Assembly: GCA_051294375.1 (NCBI GenBank)
Contig: CM119266.1
Coordinates: forward strand, 1,431,554-1,495,553
Direction of reading: 5' to 3'
DNA from: Paraspadella gotoi
Lineage: Eukaryota > Chaetognatha
Length of the DNA stretch: 64,000 nt
Part shown: piece after piece, positions 63,158 to 64,000 of the stretch
How the letters are laid out: each line of letters begins with the position of its first letter
Numbering within the stretch: position 1 is the stretch's first letter
The notes under the pieces: model-generated
What the model was told of the DNA's origin: nothing
The model's input: the letters and a program-made list of their open reading frames with translations, nothing else
The model's database searches: none
Position numbers and translations under genes: made by a program

Positions 63158-63490
63158 GCAACAAAACGGATCTCCTTTCCTCCCCAAACTTCCTCCTCCT
63201 CTTCCCCTTCCTCTTCCCCCGTCCCTTCTCCTCCGCTCCTCCTCGCCTCCTCTTCCGGGCATCTTTCCGAGACGAGTTGTCGTCTCGGCGCCGGATTCCA
63301 AGTCGTCGAACGCCTCGTCGACGCCATGGTGGAGCGGAGGAACGCGGCGGCAGCCGCGGCGCCGCAGGGGGAGGGATTCGGAGTGCGGGCGGGAGTTGAA
63401 GAAGGGGAAGGCGTGTTGGTCGTTGAAAGGGAGGGGATTGGGATGGAGAAAGGGGGGGGGAAAAGGAAAGAAAGAGAAGAGGGAGGGTGA
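63158..63490 (+). CDS. Main gene exon 12 (frame ambiguous)
   Basis: A textbook pyrimidine tract, TTTTTTTCTTTTTCCTTCAG, precedes a C-rich then G-rich sequence open in all three frames for at least 240 bases. Phase from exon 11 predicts G-NKTDLLSSPN. The other frames read ATKRISFPPQTSSSSSPSSS, or a Pro-rich frame with APDSKSSNASSTPWWSGG and GRELKKGKACWSLKGRG. The last looks most protein-like but needs a different upstream phase. The end of the exon is not determined. Confidence 0.45.
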   Translation, partial: ATKRISFPPQTSSSSSPSSSPVPSPPLLLASSSGHLSETSCRLGAGFQVVERLVDAMVERRNAAAAAAPQGEGFGVRAGVEEGEGVLVVEREGIGMEKGGGKRKEREEGG

Positions 63491-63494
63491 ATGA

Positions 63495-64000
63495 GAGGCT
63501 TTTTAGGTAGGGCCATCTTTGTCAATGGGGTGGATCAGAAAGTTTGATTTGGGAACCTTCCAAAGAAACTTCATTACATTTCTGAGAAAACTTTCAAAAG
63601 ACCCAAAATTTTCTAAATGGCTAGAAAAGCACTATAATATTTTTTTTAATATTTATTTATAGATAGGAAATGTCAAAATTTTTTTGGAATTTTATTTTTT
63701 AAAAAGCAGATTCAAATATAATGCTAAGTATATTCTTTTTCAATATTTTTGATGATAAGTGAGTTAAAATTGGAAAAAACCTTAAAAAAATCATCATCAT
63801 GAATTTTGCGGTTTTTACTAATTTTCAGTAATAAAACATAAAAAATTTGTAATTACATTTTTTTGGCTCAACTTTTCGAGCTCTATCAGAATCAATTAAA
63901 AAAACTTAAAATATCAAAAAAAGTTTTGACATTATATAGCAATATAGCGAATTACTCATGGTCGGAACATTTTTGCAAAAAATATTTTAACACATAAGTA
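63495..64000. repeat. AT-rich end with inverted copy of the 4575-4745 repeat
   Basis: 63745-64000 carries the reverse complement of the dispersed repeat at 4575-4745, most clearly AGCGAATTACTCATGGTCGG. No gene is seen. The window ends inside this element or the intron containing it. Confidence 0.6.

Overview
The window is eukaryotic nuclear DNA, most likely from an invertebrate animal and possibly an arthropod. Supporting points are short exons bounded by GT-AG splice signals with matching phases, AT-rich introns, very many CT/GA microsatellites, trinucleotide tracts coding or resembling polyQ and poly-acidic runs, tRNA-derived and foldback repeats, and an XK-related-type membrane protein. 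No operon, ribosome binding site, CRISPR array, complete tRNA or rRNA gene was seen. The species cannot be named from the sequence.

The main feature of the window is duplication, and much of it looks like assembly rather than biology. Positions 1-1911 repeat 5247-7161. The block 10990-18290 recurs forward at 37604-42231 and inverted at 31351-36418. The block 18295-30190 recurs as 36419-37600 (start only) and 42232-53806. The stretch 51478-54300 recurs again at 54567-57360. Copies differ mainly by single-base indels, often in homopolymers, and many junctions sit at N gaps, five of them exactly 25 N. This is what uncollapsed haplotypes or poorly polished long-read contigs look like. The 37604-53806 copy is the cleanest and should be used for gene models; broken frames in 18-30 kb should not be read as pseudogenes without checking.

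Layout: 1-9.1 kb holds a minus-strand XK-related-like membrane protein (exons about 9091-8766 and 7376-5487, plus a truncated duplicate at 1-1911), simple repeats, a foldback element and tRNA-like fragments. From 9.1 to 18 kb there are minisatellites, trinucleotide and tetranucleotide arrays, and a 2.1 kb insertion found in only one copy. From 18 to 31 kb lies the noisy copy of the main gene. From 31 to 42 kb are an inverted and a forward copy of the repeat-rich block. From 42 to 64 kb lies the main gene on the plus strand, with exons at 48015-48521, 48870-49072, 49328-49546, 49864-52616, 58217-59485 and then a chain of small exons to about 63.4 kb. It encodes a long, largely disordered and charged protein of no family I recognise. 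Several internal exon junctions agree in phase, but the 52616 to 58217 junction does not, so two genes or a missed exon remain possible.

Two points deserve attention. A GA microsatellite at 60694-60791 appears to be a coding exon of Arg-Glu dipeptides, because its splice sites and phase fit both neighbours. Also, a small minus-strand gene (53784-52815) appears to lie inside a large intron of the main gene.
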